From: Bacillota bacterium
GTDB taxonomy: Bacteria > Bacillota > UBA4882 > UBA10575
Assembly (NCBI GenBank): GCA_012512605.1
Contig: JAAZDX010000110.1
Location: 1-9,286, forward strand
Length of the DNA: 9,286 nucleotides
Reading direction: 5' to 3'
A model generated the notes under the pieces. The model ran no database searches and was not told the DNA's origin. It was given only the letters and a program-made list of their open reading frames with translations. The position numbers and the translations under genes are program-made. This document shows, one piece after another, positions 1-8,500 of this stretch (the stretch's first letter is position 1; each line of letters begins with the position of its first letter).

Positions 1-1011
<1,011 letters not shown>

Positions 1012-1017
1012 CGTGAT

Positions 1018-1225
1018 AGAAACAACTAGCGAAACCCTGCTGTGCGCGTGACGAAGCTGATGTTTAGAACCAACACATTTACCTAGGGAGCTGAACTCTG
1101 GACGTGGCGTGTAAGCCTTTGTGCAAGAAGGACACATAAAGCGTCTGGGTAGGCACCCACCTGTGAGAGCGGGTTCAGGTAACCTTCAGCCGTAAACGAC
1201 ATGGCGGGGTTTCTTTGATCCTTTT
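1018..1225 (+). ncRNA. ssrS: 6S RNA (RNA polymerase-binding regulator)
   Basis: 6S RNA mimics an open promoter and sequesters the housekeeping RNA polymerase holoenzyme, mainly in stationary phase. The stretch between aspS and fau folds into the 6S shape. A 14-bp uninterrupted closing stem (1031-1044 with 1200-1213, including G-U pairs) is continued by 1051-1053 with 1191-1193 and, after a two-base bulge, GCTGA 1056-1060 with TCAGC 1186-1190. A large open central region follows (5' strand about 1061-1081; 3' strand about 1154-1185), with a possible small hairpin in its 3' strand (1159-1163 with 1176-1180). Above it are an upper stem (1082-1085 with 1150-1153; 1101-1104 with 1142-1145) and an apical hairpin (1109-1112 with 1132-1135; 1116-1119 with 1128-1131). 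At roughly 200 nt it matches B. subtilis 6S-1, which also neighbours aspS; in E. coli 6S neighbours ygfA, the fau homologue. The 3' end is uncertain: the closing stem is followed only by interrupted T tracts. I identified it by structure and context, not by a model search. Confidence 0.85.
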
Positions 1226-1244
1226 GGGAAACGAGGATGAACCT

Positions 1245-1251
1245 AAGGGGG
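1245..1251 (+). promoter_or_regulatory. Ribosome binding site that decides the fau start
   Basis: AAGGGGG at 1245-1251 lies 9 nt upstream of TTG 1261 and only 3 nt upstream of GTG 1255. The in-frame ATG at 1237 is upstream of this site; its own purine run (GAGG 1233-1236) abuts the ATG with no spacer. TTG 1261 therefore has the best-spaced site. Confidence 0.5.
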
Positions 1252-1260
1252 CTTGTGTCA

Positions 1261-1836
1261 TTGAAATCAACGGTAAAAAATGAAAAAATCAAGCTGCGCG
1301 CCGCCTACCAAGCCCGGCTTGGGCAGTTGCCGAAAGCGGAAGCCCGGCGGCGGAGTGCAGTGATTTGCGCTTTGGCGTTAGACTTACCGGTTTTACTGAA
1401 CAAGCAAGTAGTGGCCGCTTATTCCTCGTTCGGTCACGAAGTGGTCACCCAGCCGCTCTTGGCGGGTTTACTAAAGGCGGGCTTTACATTAGCCCTGCCC
1501 GTTGTGGACCAACAAAACCGGAAGATGGAATTCCGGCGCGTTGACCGTCTCGAGACTTTAACGCCGGGGGTCTATGGAATTTTAGAACCCCGGAACGGAC
1601 AGCTATGTTGCCCGGAGGAGATTGAGCTGTTCTTCATTCCCGGTCTTGCCTTTGACCGACAGGGTAACCGGTTGGGCCGCGGGGGCGGGTATTATGACCG
1701 TTACCTGTCGATGATTAAACCGAGTGCCGTCAAAATTGGGCTCGCTTTTCAAATCCAGATCGCCGCGGCCCTCCCCGTTGACCCCCACGACATAAAAGTT
1801 GATGCGGTCCTTACCGAGGAGGGGATTATTAAGTAG
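1261..1836 (+). CDS. fau: 5-formyltetrahydrofolate cyclo-ligase (5,10-methenyl-THF synthetase)
   Basis: Cytoplasmic enzyme that converts 5-formyl-THF to 5,10-methenyl-THF with ATP, returning the storage folate to one-carbon metabolism. From TTG 1261 it is 191 residues, normal for the family. A basic N-terminal helix (KIKLRAAYQARL) precedes AAYSSFGHEVVTQPLL. The hallmark comes at residues 124-148: FFIPGLAFDRQGNRLGRGGG then YYDRYL, whose glycine-rich loop and YYDR are the nucleotide/substrate signature. The C-terminus has the expected IGLAFQIQ and D(A)VLTEEGII. The start is not certain. ATG 1237 gives 199 residues but lacks a spaced ribosome binding site, while TTG 1261 follows AAGGGGG and fits the usual N-terminus; GTG 1255 is a third option. 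It follows the 6S RNA directly, so it may be transcribed by read-through from the 6S or aspS promoters, as ygfA is in E. coli. The function call is firm; only the start is in doubt. Confidence 0.93.
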   Translation: MKSTVKNEKIKLRAAYQARLGQLPKAEARRRSAVICALALDLPVLLNKQVVAAYSSFGHEVVTQPLLAGLLKAGFTLALPVVDQQNRKMEFRRVDRLETLTPGVYGILEPRNGQLCCPEEIELFFIPGLAFDRQGNRLGRGGGYYDRYLSMIKPSAVKIGLAFQIQIAAALPVDPHDIKVDAVLTEEGIIK

Positions 1837-1908
1837 TGGCCTACGCTGCCAAGCTGGGACACGTGCAAGGATGAAAATTAAGTAGCGCGTTTCTTTGCCG
1901 GATTGCTG

Positions 1909-1932
1909 GCAAGCGGCATTATTAGCGCTTGC
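1909..1932 (+). repeat. Inverted repeat downstream of fau
   Basis: GCAAGCG (1909-1915) and CGCTTGC (1926-1932) form a perfect 7-bp stem around a 10-nt loop, extendable by two G-U pairs. It lies in the 124-nt gap between the fau stop and the end of the convergent pspC-like gene, where a terminator would be expected. The following bases (TGTCTTAG) contain no T run, so it is not a standard intrinsic terminator. I see no gene in this gap. Confidence 0.35.
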
Positions 1933-1958
1933 TGTCTTAGAAATGTATTCACCAATAA

Positions 1959-1979
1959 TTTTAACCGTTACGGTTAAAA
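1959..1979. repeat. 21-bp palindrome spanning the stop codon of the PspC gene
   Basis: Two 10-nt arms, TTTTAACCGT (1959-1968) and ACGGTTAAAA (1970-1979), are perfect reverse complements around a single central T. On the minus strand it encodes the last residues (NRNG) and the TAA of the PspC-domain gene. Neither side is followed by a clear T run. It could be a weak bidirectional transcript end, an mRNA 3'-end stabiliser or a protein-binding site; the sequence does not decide. Confidence 0.45.
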
Positions 1980-2365
1980 CCGCCGAAGAGAATGAAGATT
2001 CCGAGGATAATGAGGAAGAAGGGGATCAAGTCACGAAAACGGGGTAAAGGGAGTAAGGCGCGCAACAGAAAAAAGATCCCTAGCACAATCAGGAGCACGC
2101 CGCCACGGCGCCACCGTCGCTCCCGGTCCTCCGGGCTCTCCTGTCCTTCCGTTCTTTCCCGGTTGTCGTTGTTATTTAGGACAAAAGGCTCTTCCGGAAT
2201 GATGATCCAGGCAATCAGATAAGCAATACCACCGCCCATAAAAAAAGCCATGATCCATAGTAACCGGACCACAGTGACATCATCGTTAAAATAATCGGCT
2301 AACCCCCCGGCCACCCCGCCAATCATCCGTTCTTTACGGGAACGGTACAAACGTTTACTCTCCAT
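1961..2365 (-). CDS. PspC-domain small membrane protein
   Basis: A 134-residue protein with an N-terminal PspC domain (about residues 4-60): basic RLYRSRKERMIGGVAGGLAD, then FNDDVTVVRLLW and a membrane segment (about 36-57, WIMAFFMGGGIAYLIAWIII) ending in IPEEP. A hydrophilic, charged linker (about 61-87, rich in N, E and R) follows. Two further hydrophobic segments (about 88-103 and 113-130) flank a short RALLPLPRFRD turn. PspC proteins belong to phage-shock or envelope-stress systems; in Bacillota such stand-alone members are found near LiaF-like and other envelope proteins, but a specific role cannot be read here. The start is supported by AAAGGAA (complement of 2374-2380) with an 8-nt gap to the ATG. 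No pspA or liaR neighbour is visible. It is divergent from addB and its 3' end faces fau. Confidence 0.9.
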   Translation of the reverse strand: MESKRLYRSRKERMIGGVAGGLADYFNDDVTVVRLLWIMAFFMGGGIAYLIAWIIIPEEPFVLNNNDNRERTEGQESPEDRERRWRRGGVLLIVLGIFFLLRALLPLPRFRDLIPFFLIILGIFILFGGFNRNG

Positions 2366-2401
2366 CTTCTAACTTCCTTTCAACATCCAGCCTCTAGGAC
2401 T

Positions 2402-2430
2402 ATCTTACACCATGTTTTGGGGACAAGCAA
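2402..2430 (-). promoter_or_regulatory. Possible promoter of the PspC gene
   Basis: On the minus strand, TTGCTT (complement of 2425-2430) and TAAGAT (complement of 2402-2407) are separated by exactly 17 nt. The -10 matches at four of six positions and the -35 at three of six, with the TTG intact. The start would lie about 30 nt upstream of the ATG. A still weaker plus-strand pair, TTTCAA (2378-2383) and TATCTT (2401-2406), overlaps it and could serve addB. Both are inferred from sequence only. Confidence 0.35.
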
Positions 2431-2464
2431 TCTTCCAGCAGGAAAATGACGCCCGCAACAAGAA

Positions 2465-2483
2465 CCTGATCACAAGAATCAGG
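2465..2483 (+). repeat. Leader hairpin just upstream of the addB ribosome binding site
   Basis: CCTGAT (2465-2470) and ATCAGG (2478-2483) form a perfect 6-bp stem with a 7-nt loop. It ends three bases before the G-rich tract (2486-2495) that precedes ATG 2499. If translation starts at 2499 this is untranslated leader and could affect ribosome access. The hairpin is short and may be chance. Confidence 0.35.
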
Positions 2484-2498
2484 ATGGGGGCGGAGTTT

Positions 2499-5400
2499 AT
2501 GCTGCAAATTATTGGACATCCCGATCTCTACCGGGACCCGGTTGGTTCGATCCGGGATCTGATTGGGGAAGAATGGCACAAGCCCAGGGACCGGCGACCG
2601 GTACTCATTTTTCCCACCCAAACGCTCTTGGAGTACTGGGAAGAACAGTTACTCCCGGCCTTCGGCAGTTGGGCTGGGGTTCGTTTTCTCTTATTTGATG
2701 GTTTTATCCGGGATCTTTTGCAAGAAACCCGTCCGGACCTAACCGACTTAACAGCCGGGGGCGGCGTCTTCCTTTTATGTTTAGCCCTTTCCGAGCTGGC
2801 ACAGGAGGGGAAGATTCCTTATCTGGTACAAGCTTTTCCGGCGGTCGGTTTTTACACTGCCCTCCGTCAGGAAATTAGCCTTCTGAAGCGGGCGGGCCTT
2901 GATCCGGCTTCCTTTGGCAACCTGGTGCGGGCGGCGAATCAACCTTTGCGGGAGTTGGCCGCGGTCTATGAACGCTATCAACAGTTACTAACCGAACGGC
3001 ATCTAGCGGATGGGGAAGAAAAGTTCCGTTTGGTTACCGAAAGCGCCAATGCTACCCAATGGTTAAGGGGAAAACATCTCTTCGTCATCGGGTTTACCGA
3101 TTTTACCTGGCAACAAGAGGCCCTTTTACATAAGCTCAGCAACCAGGTGCCGGTGACGGTGGTCTTTGACTACGGGTTAGCCGACCGGAAAGGACTGCCT
3201 CTGCCCACGCTCCAGAACGGGGACCAGAAAGTAGAGCTCGTTTCTTCTGGGCCTAAAGCGGAAGAGGAAACAACTGAGGGTCGCCTTTTACTGACCTATC
3301 TGCAGCAGCATATGTGGGCCGCCCCCCCAGGGTCTCTGCCCCCTGATCCCGACGGGAGTGTTGATTTACTTAAAGTAAAAGGGGGGAGCCGCCACGAGCT
3401 GGTTGCGGTGGCCAATGAACTAAAAAGGTTATTAATGGCCGATCCGACCCTTACGCCCGAAGAGATTGGGGTCATAACGCCATACTCCGTTGATGAAGCT
3501 TACCAAATCCTATCTTCGTTCGGGATTCCAGTGACGGCCCAAATTAGCGGCTTTTTAGCGCAAGAAGCGGCGGCGAAGGCTTTACTACAACCCTTTCGCG
3601 TCATTATCACTGCTTTTGATTGGGCTGAGATGGTTAAATACCTGCGCTGGGGCGGAATCTATCCGCCGGAACAGCTCTACCGGGTTGACCCTCCAGCAAC
3701 TTTGGGCGAATGGGAAGAAAATCTTGCCGAGATTTACGCGGCGGAGGAAGAAAAGGGGGCCCAAAGTAAAGCGCTCCTTGCTTTTCTCGCGCAAATCCCG
3801 CGCCAAGCTACTTACGGACATTATTTCCAACTCTGTCTGGACTGGCTAGATCATCCCTTACTTGCAAACAATTTTCTGCCACAAACCGAAGCGGCCCCAT
3901 TACAACAAGCCAGATTTCTACAGACTTCCTTCCTTGGTAAGTTAAGGGGTCTCGTACAGAAAGCCCAGAATTTAGCGGCCTCCTTTGCCCCAAAAGAAGT
4001 CGAACTGGCCGATTTCTACTTAACCCTCGAATCCATGCTGACCCAGGAGTTTACGGTTAAACCGACTTCTTGGCGAAGCGGCGTCCGCATATTAACCCCA
4101 ACCGCGGCGCGGGGACTCAGCTTTCGAGTTTCCTTTGTCGTCGGTCTCAACGAGGGAGTCGTCCCGGCTTTAACCCCGACGGGTTGGCTTTTAAGGGAAG
4201 AAACGGTCCAAGATGGGCCCCTTGCCTCCTTCCTGCCGACCAATCGCCAGCAATTATTAAGGGAACGTTTACTCTTTTCGTATGTTCTGAAGACCGCCCG
4301 GGAAAAATTGGTCCTCACTTGCAGCCAGACTAATGCGGAAGGAGAAGAAGTTAATCCCAGTTCCTTCTGGGACGACGTGCTCAAGCTGTTACCAACCGGC
4401 CAACAGATTAACGAAGTGGAGACCGGGAGCTTAATTGCCCCCCTTTGTGCGTTTAATACGCCAGCTTTGGAGGTGGAGGTGGAAGAAAAGATCCAGGCCA
4501 CGTTGGCGCGGCGACGGGCCGGCCGTGCCCGCAACGGTTACTTAGGCCCGGCGGAAGCGCAGCTTCTCCGGGCCAAATTGGGGGACAAGCCCTTTAGCAT
4601 TTCGGCTTTAGAGGAGTATGGGACCTGTCCTTTCCTCTATTTTTGTCGGCGGTGGCTCAAGATCGATCCTTTCGGCGAACCGGAGATCATCCCTTCCCGG
4701 TTGACCGAAGGCAGTATCGCCCATCTTGTATTGAAAGAATTTTTCCACCGCCACCGGGGCCAGCCTTTACAGCGGGAATCGATAGACACCTATCTTGCGG
4801 AAATCCGGGCCTTAGTCCAAGAGTATTACCCGCAGGCCGACGCGGCAAAATCAATGCTCCACCACAATTTATTAGTATTAGGTCGGGAAAACTTAATTAC
4901 CGTATTAACTAGAGTTGTGAAAGAAGAAGTGGAGTGGGGGGAAAAGACCGGCGGCCGTTTTACCCCCCGCTATTTCGAGCTGGGCTTCGGCGGACTCAAA
5001 CACGAAACCGACGCCAGTTCCAACCGACAACCGCTGGTCTTGGCTGCGGACGACGTTTTCCCCGACGGGCCGCCGTTAAAGCTTTGGGGCAAGATCGACC
5101 GGGTTGATACAGACAGGGCCGGTAATTTCATCGTCTATGACTACAAAACCGGGAGACCGCCGTCGCAAGCGGAGATTGTCAGCGGTAAACGCCTCCAGCT
5201 CCCCCTATATCTGCTAGCGGTGAGTCGCCTATTTCTACCGGAGGGAGAGCCAATGGGTGCCGCCTATTACAGTCTACAACCGACCAACCGGTTACGGGGA
5301 ATTTGGCACCAAAAAGCGCAGGCCTTTGGGATTAAAAACCGAAACACCCTCACGGATGAGGCCTGGGCAGAGACGCTGGAAAGGGCGGTGACCGAAGCGC

Positions 5401-5534
5401 TTCAATCGTACTACGCTATTTTAGAGGGGGCTTTTCCCTTCTGTCCGCCTAAGATGTGCCCAAGCTACTGTGAGTTTCGGTCCATTTGTCGGCAAGGGGT
5501 CTGGGGAAGGGAGGATCAAGATGAAACTGAATGA
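2499..5534 (+). CDS. addB: AddB/RexB-type helicase-nuclease subunit (PD-(D/E)XK nuclease, Fe-S)
   Basis: Second subunit of the AddAB double-strand-break resection complex, 1011 residues from ATG 2499. In the N-terminal half PVLIFPTQT (34-42), LFVIGFTDFTW (194-204) and a motif V-like segment LTPTAARGLSF (532-542) then VVGLNEGVVP (547-556) give the inactive SF1-helicase fold of AddB. No GxxGxGKT P-loop is present, so it should not hydrolyse ATP; RexB proteins also lack it. The C-terminal RecB-like nuclease has H742, GKIDR (D867), YDYKTG (D881, K883) and Q900 of LQLPLYLL. Cys710 (YGTCPF) and a C-terminal cluster, C987, C991 and C997 (plus C982), form an Fe-S signature, with three residues between C987 and C991 where B. 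subtilis AddB has two. In-frame ATGs at 2412 and 2484 would extend it by 29 or 5 residues; 2499 is preferred because a G-rich GGAG tract precedes it and the family usually starts at this strand. Its 3' end overlaps addA by 14 nt. Confidence 0.9.
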   Translation: MLQIIGHPDLYRDPVGSIRDLIGEEWHKPRDRRPVLIFPTQTLLEYWEEQLLPAFGSWAGVRFLLFDGFIRDLLQETRPDLTDLTAGGGVFLLCLALSELAQEGKIPYLVQAFPAVGFYTALRQEISLLKRAGLDPASFGNLVRAANQPLRELAAVYERYQQLLTERHLADGEEKFRLVTESANATQWLRGKHLFVIGFTDFTWQQEALLHKLSNQVPVTVVFDYGLADRKGLPLPTLQNGDQKVELVSSGPKAEEETTEGRLLLTYLQQHMWAAPPGSLPPDPDGSVDLLKVKGGSRHELVAVANELKRLLMADPTLTPEEIGVITPYSVDEAYQILSSFGIPVTAQISGFLAQEAAAKALLQPFRVIITAFDWAEMVKYLRWGGIYPPEQLYRVDPPATLGEWEENLAEIYAAEEEKGAQSKALLAFLAQIPRQATYGHYFQLCLDWLDHPLLANNFLPQTEAAPLQQARFLQTSFLGKLRGLVQKAQNLAASFAPKEVELADFYLTLESMLTQEFTVKPTSWRSGVRILTPTAARGLSFRVSFVVGLNEGVVPALTPTGWLLREETVQDGPLASFLPTNRQQLLRERLLFSYVLKTAREKLVLTCSQTNAEGEEVNPSSFWDDVLKLLPTGQQINEVETGSLIAPLCAFNTPALEVEVEEKIQATLARRRAGRARNGYLGPAEAQLLRAKLGDKPFSISALEEYGTCPFLYFCRRWLKIDPFGEPEIIPSRLTEGSIAHLVLKEFFHRHRGQPLQRESIDTYLAEIRALVQEYYPQADAAKSMLHHNLLVLGRENLITVLTRVVKEEVEWGEKTGGRFTPRYFELGFGGLKHETDASSNRQPLVLAADDVFPDGPPLKLWGKIDRVDTDRAGNFIVYDYKTGRPPSQAEIVSGKRLQLPLYLLAVSRLFLPEGEPMGAAYYSLQPTNRLRGIWHQKAQAFGIKNRNTLTDEAWAETLERAVTEALQSYYAILEGAFPFCPPKMCPSYCEFRSICRQGVWGREDQDETE
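5509..5514 (+). promoter_or_regulatory. Ribosome binding site that decides the addA start
   Basis: GGGAGG lies 6 nt upstream of ATG 5521, inside the last codons of addB. It fixes the addA start at 5521 rather than at the in-frame GTG 5470, which would add 17 residues (beginning SFGPFVGKG) not expected in the family. Confidence 0.85.
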
Positions 5535-8500
5535 GGAACAACAACGGGCTGTTGAGGAATTTTCCACGGATCTGCTGGTGATGGCCGGGGCCGGCACCGG
5601 TAAAACCAGAGTCTTGACCGAAAAATATTTGTATTTATTGCAGACGCGAAAATGCGAAGTTCCCCAGATCGTGGCGGTTACTTTCACCAACAAAGCTGCC
5701 GCGGAAATGCGGGACCGGATCAGAACAGAACTGAAGGCCATCTACCAAAAGAGCGCCGGTCCGGAAAGGGAATATTGGTCCCGGCAGGTGGAGTTGTTGG
5801 AGGTGGCGGCCAAAATCACGACGATTCATGGTTTATGTTTGGCGCTTTTACGGCAACACCCTGTGGAAGCCGGCATCGACCCGCAAGGGAAGATCCTGGA
5901 TGAAGGGGAGGAGTATCTGTTTAAAGCAAAAGCGGCCAAAGCCGCCTTAAGCGCGCTGTTGGCTGCGGACGAGGATGGGTCCAATCTTTCGGTGGTCCTG
6001 GGATTGGGTTCCCATTTCTTCCTGGAGCAGCTTCCGGCTTTATATTGTACTTTGAAGGAAGCAGGGGTGGAGATAGAAAAGCTGACGCCATCCGCTTCGG
6101 AAGGTGGGTTCCACCAGAAATTAGCAGCAGCCAAAAAGAGGCTAAAAAGTGCCCTCTTTCACCTGAAGCAGCAGGCCGGTGCGGTTAGGCTAACCCCCCG
6201 GGCTCAGGAACTGCTTACTGCCCTTTTTGACCAGTGGCCGCTTCTTGAGGAGGAACTACAAAAGCTGGAACGGCTGACCGAAGACGAGGTGCAGATCCTG
6301 ACGGACCTCCTTGGTTACCTCCCGCGAAACCTCAACAAGCAACTGCGGCCGGCCATCGATGAGGTCCACGAGCAGGTTGAGGCGGTGAAAATGGCCCTTG
6401 TTTCCCAGGAAGCGGCGGTGCAAAAACCGGTGATCATCGCTTTTCTCCGCCTTTTCGATCGGGAATACAGTCGGCTGAAACAGTTGGAAGGGAAATTGGA
6501 CTTTACGGATCAACTCTTTTTGGTCCGGAAAATGCTCCGTGCCCACCCGGCAATTGTCCAGGAATACCAAAGGCGCTTTGCCTACTTTATGGTTGATGAG
6601 TTTCAGGATACCAACAGTCTGCAGTGGGAGATCATTCAGCTTTTGTGCGGGGAAGGACACCGCGCAGGAAGGTTGTTTCTGGTCGGCGATCTGAAACAGT
6701 CAATTTACCGCTTTCGCGGGGCGGAAGTGGAGATCATGACCAATTTGGCCGCCGGAAAGATTGGAGCGGACGGTCAGGTTCTGGTTTTGGCGAAAAATTA
6801 TCGGACCAAAGCGGCGGTCGCCGCGGTGATCAATCATCTCTGCCGTGCAATCTTTGCCAGTGAAGCCTTTCCTTATCACCCGTTGGTGCCAGCTGCCAAG
6901 GCGAATGGGGACCGGGAAACCGGGAATCGTGAGACTGGGGTCGAAATCTTACTTGCGGATGAAGATGAACCGTTGTTGTTGGCGGCCAGGATCAGACAGT
7001 TGGTGGAGGGGGGAGAAATCCTGATCCGTGACGGGAAAACCACCCGCGCTGTACAATACGGGGATGTGGCTTTACTCTTTCGGACGAAAACCCATCTTAA
7101 AGCCTTTGAAGAGGCCTTCCGGGCCCAGGGAATCCCTTATCAAGTCACCGCCGGGGTTGGGTTTTACGCCCGTCAAGAGATTCAAGACCAGCTGAATCTG
7201 CTCCGTCTTGTCGAGTGCCCCGATGATGCCCTTGCGTTGGCGGGGGTGTTAAGATCCCCCTTTTGTCAGGTTTCGGACCAGGCCCTTTTCTGGTTGGGCC
7301 ACCCCGACGGACTGACGAAAGGTTTTTTTGCTGGGGGGAAGGCCGCTGCTTATCCGCCGGAAATCCCCGCAGCGGAAAGGCGACGGCTGGCGCGGCTTCA
7401 CCAGTTTTTAGTTGTTTTAAGCCAAAATGCCCACTTACTTTCGATCCCGGAGATCCTCCGCGCCGCTTGGGTGGAGACGGGTTATTTGGCAGCGGTGGCT
7501 GCCTTGCCGGAAGGCGAACGCTGTTTGGCTAATCTGGAAAAACTGATCCTCCGGGCGGAGGATTTTGCGGCAAAAGGTTACTCGGGACTACGGGACTTTG
7601 TTGCTTTTTTGCGCCATCTTTCCACCATGGAGGTGCGGGAGGGGGAGGCGGCGGTTGTCCAGGGCAATGGGAACTATGTGCAGATGATGACGGTGCATGC
7701 GGCGAAGGGGTTGGAGTTTCCGGTGGTGGTCATCCCGGAGCTGGATCGGGAATTCAACCTGTCTTTCCGGTCAACCATTGCTTACCATAAAAATTGGGGG
7801 CTTGTCCATAAAGTTAAGGATCCAAACGGGTCGTGGCTGGATACGGAGGCGACCGCGGAATTAAAAAATGTGGAGAAAAGAGCGGAAATCTCGGAATTAA
7901 AGCGTCTGTTCTATGTGGCCCTCACCCGGGCCCGCGATTATTTATTATTATCCGCCACCGCAAAGGAGACTAAGGCTGAGACTATTGATGAAGGGCGGTC
8001 CTGGCTGGACTGGCTAGAACTGGTGTGGCCCGGTTTAATCATTGCCGAAGAAGGGCTTCTTTCCGTTGATCATCACTTCATAAAGCTCACTCGGTCGGTA
8101 CCAATGACGGTCCAGCCGGGACTGGTCCTTGACCAGCAAAAAGCCGGGGTGGAAGAGATCGCTTCAGCCCTTGAATTACCGAACACCGCGCAAAAAAAGA
8201 CGACCCGGCGGCTTTCGCTAACACCCCTTTTAACCTTCCAGGAGTGTCCGCGTCGTTTTTTCTGGCAACACCGCTTGGGGAGCGATCCGGCGACGGTTCC
8301 CGCGCCCCATGATCCAACTGCTGAAAAGATCGCAACCAATTACAGTCTGCTCCTGGGGGAAGTCTTTCACCGGCTGATCGCCATGCCCCCATTAAGCATG
8401 GCCGAAGCAGAGTCAGCTTTAGCTGGCTGGTTCCAGGCATTGCCGCCGGAAGAAAGGCAAGCCGCGGTGGCTCAAGTGAAGCTGATGTACCAAAATTACC

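Noticed and set aside
1083..1292. Minus-strand 69-codon reading frame across the 6S RNA and the fau start
   Set aside because: It has no recognisable domain and lies over a structured RNA and a conserved gene start.
1959..1979. Intrinsic terminator at the PspC gene end
   Set aside because: The palindrome is AT-rich at its base and is not followed by a T run on either strand, so it does not meet the standard definition; it is kept as a repeat only.
2412..2498. Upstream in-frame ATGs at 2412 and 2484 as the addB start
   Set aside because: ATG 2412 has only a weak AGGA 12 nt away and would put the possible promoter and the leader hairpin at or inside the coding region. ATG 2484 has no spaced site. 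The reading MGAEF from 2484 recalls the start of B. subtilis AddB, but the following residues do not continue that family's GRSGSGKT, so I treat it as coincidence.
4016..4534. Long minus-strand reading frame (172 codons) inside addB
   Set aside because: It is the shadow of addB codon use: rich in S, T and R, no domain features, and fully inside a conserved gene. The other long antisense frames inside aspS and addA were set aside for the same reason.
5470..5520. GTG 5470 as the addA start
   Set aside because: The extra 17 residues are an out-of-frame reading of addB codons for the Fe-S cysteine region, and ATG 5521 has a well-spaced GGGAGG.
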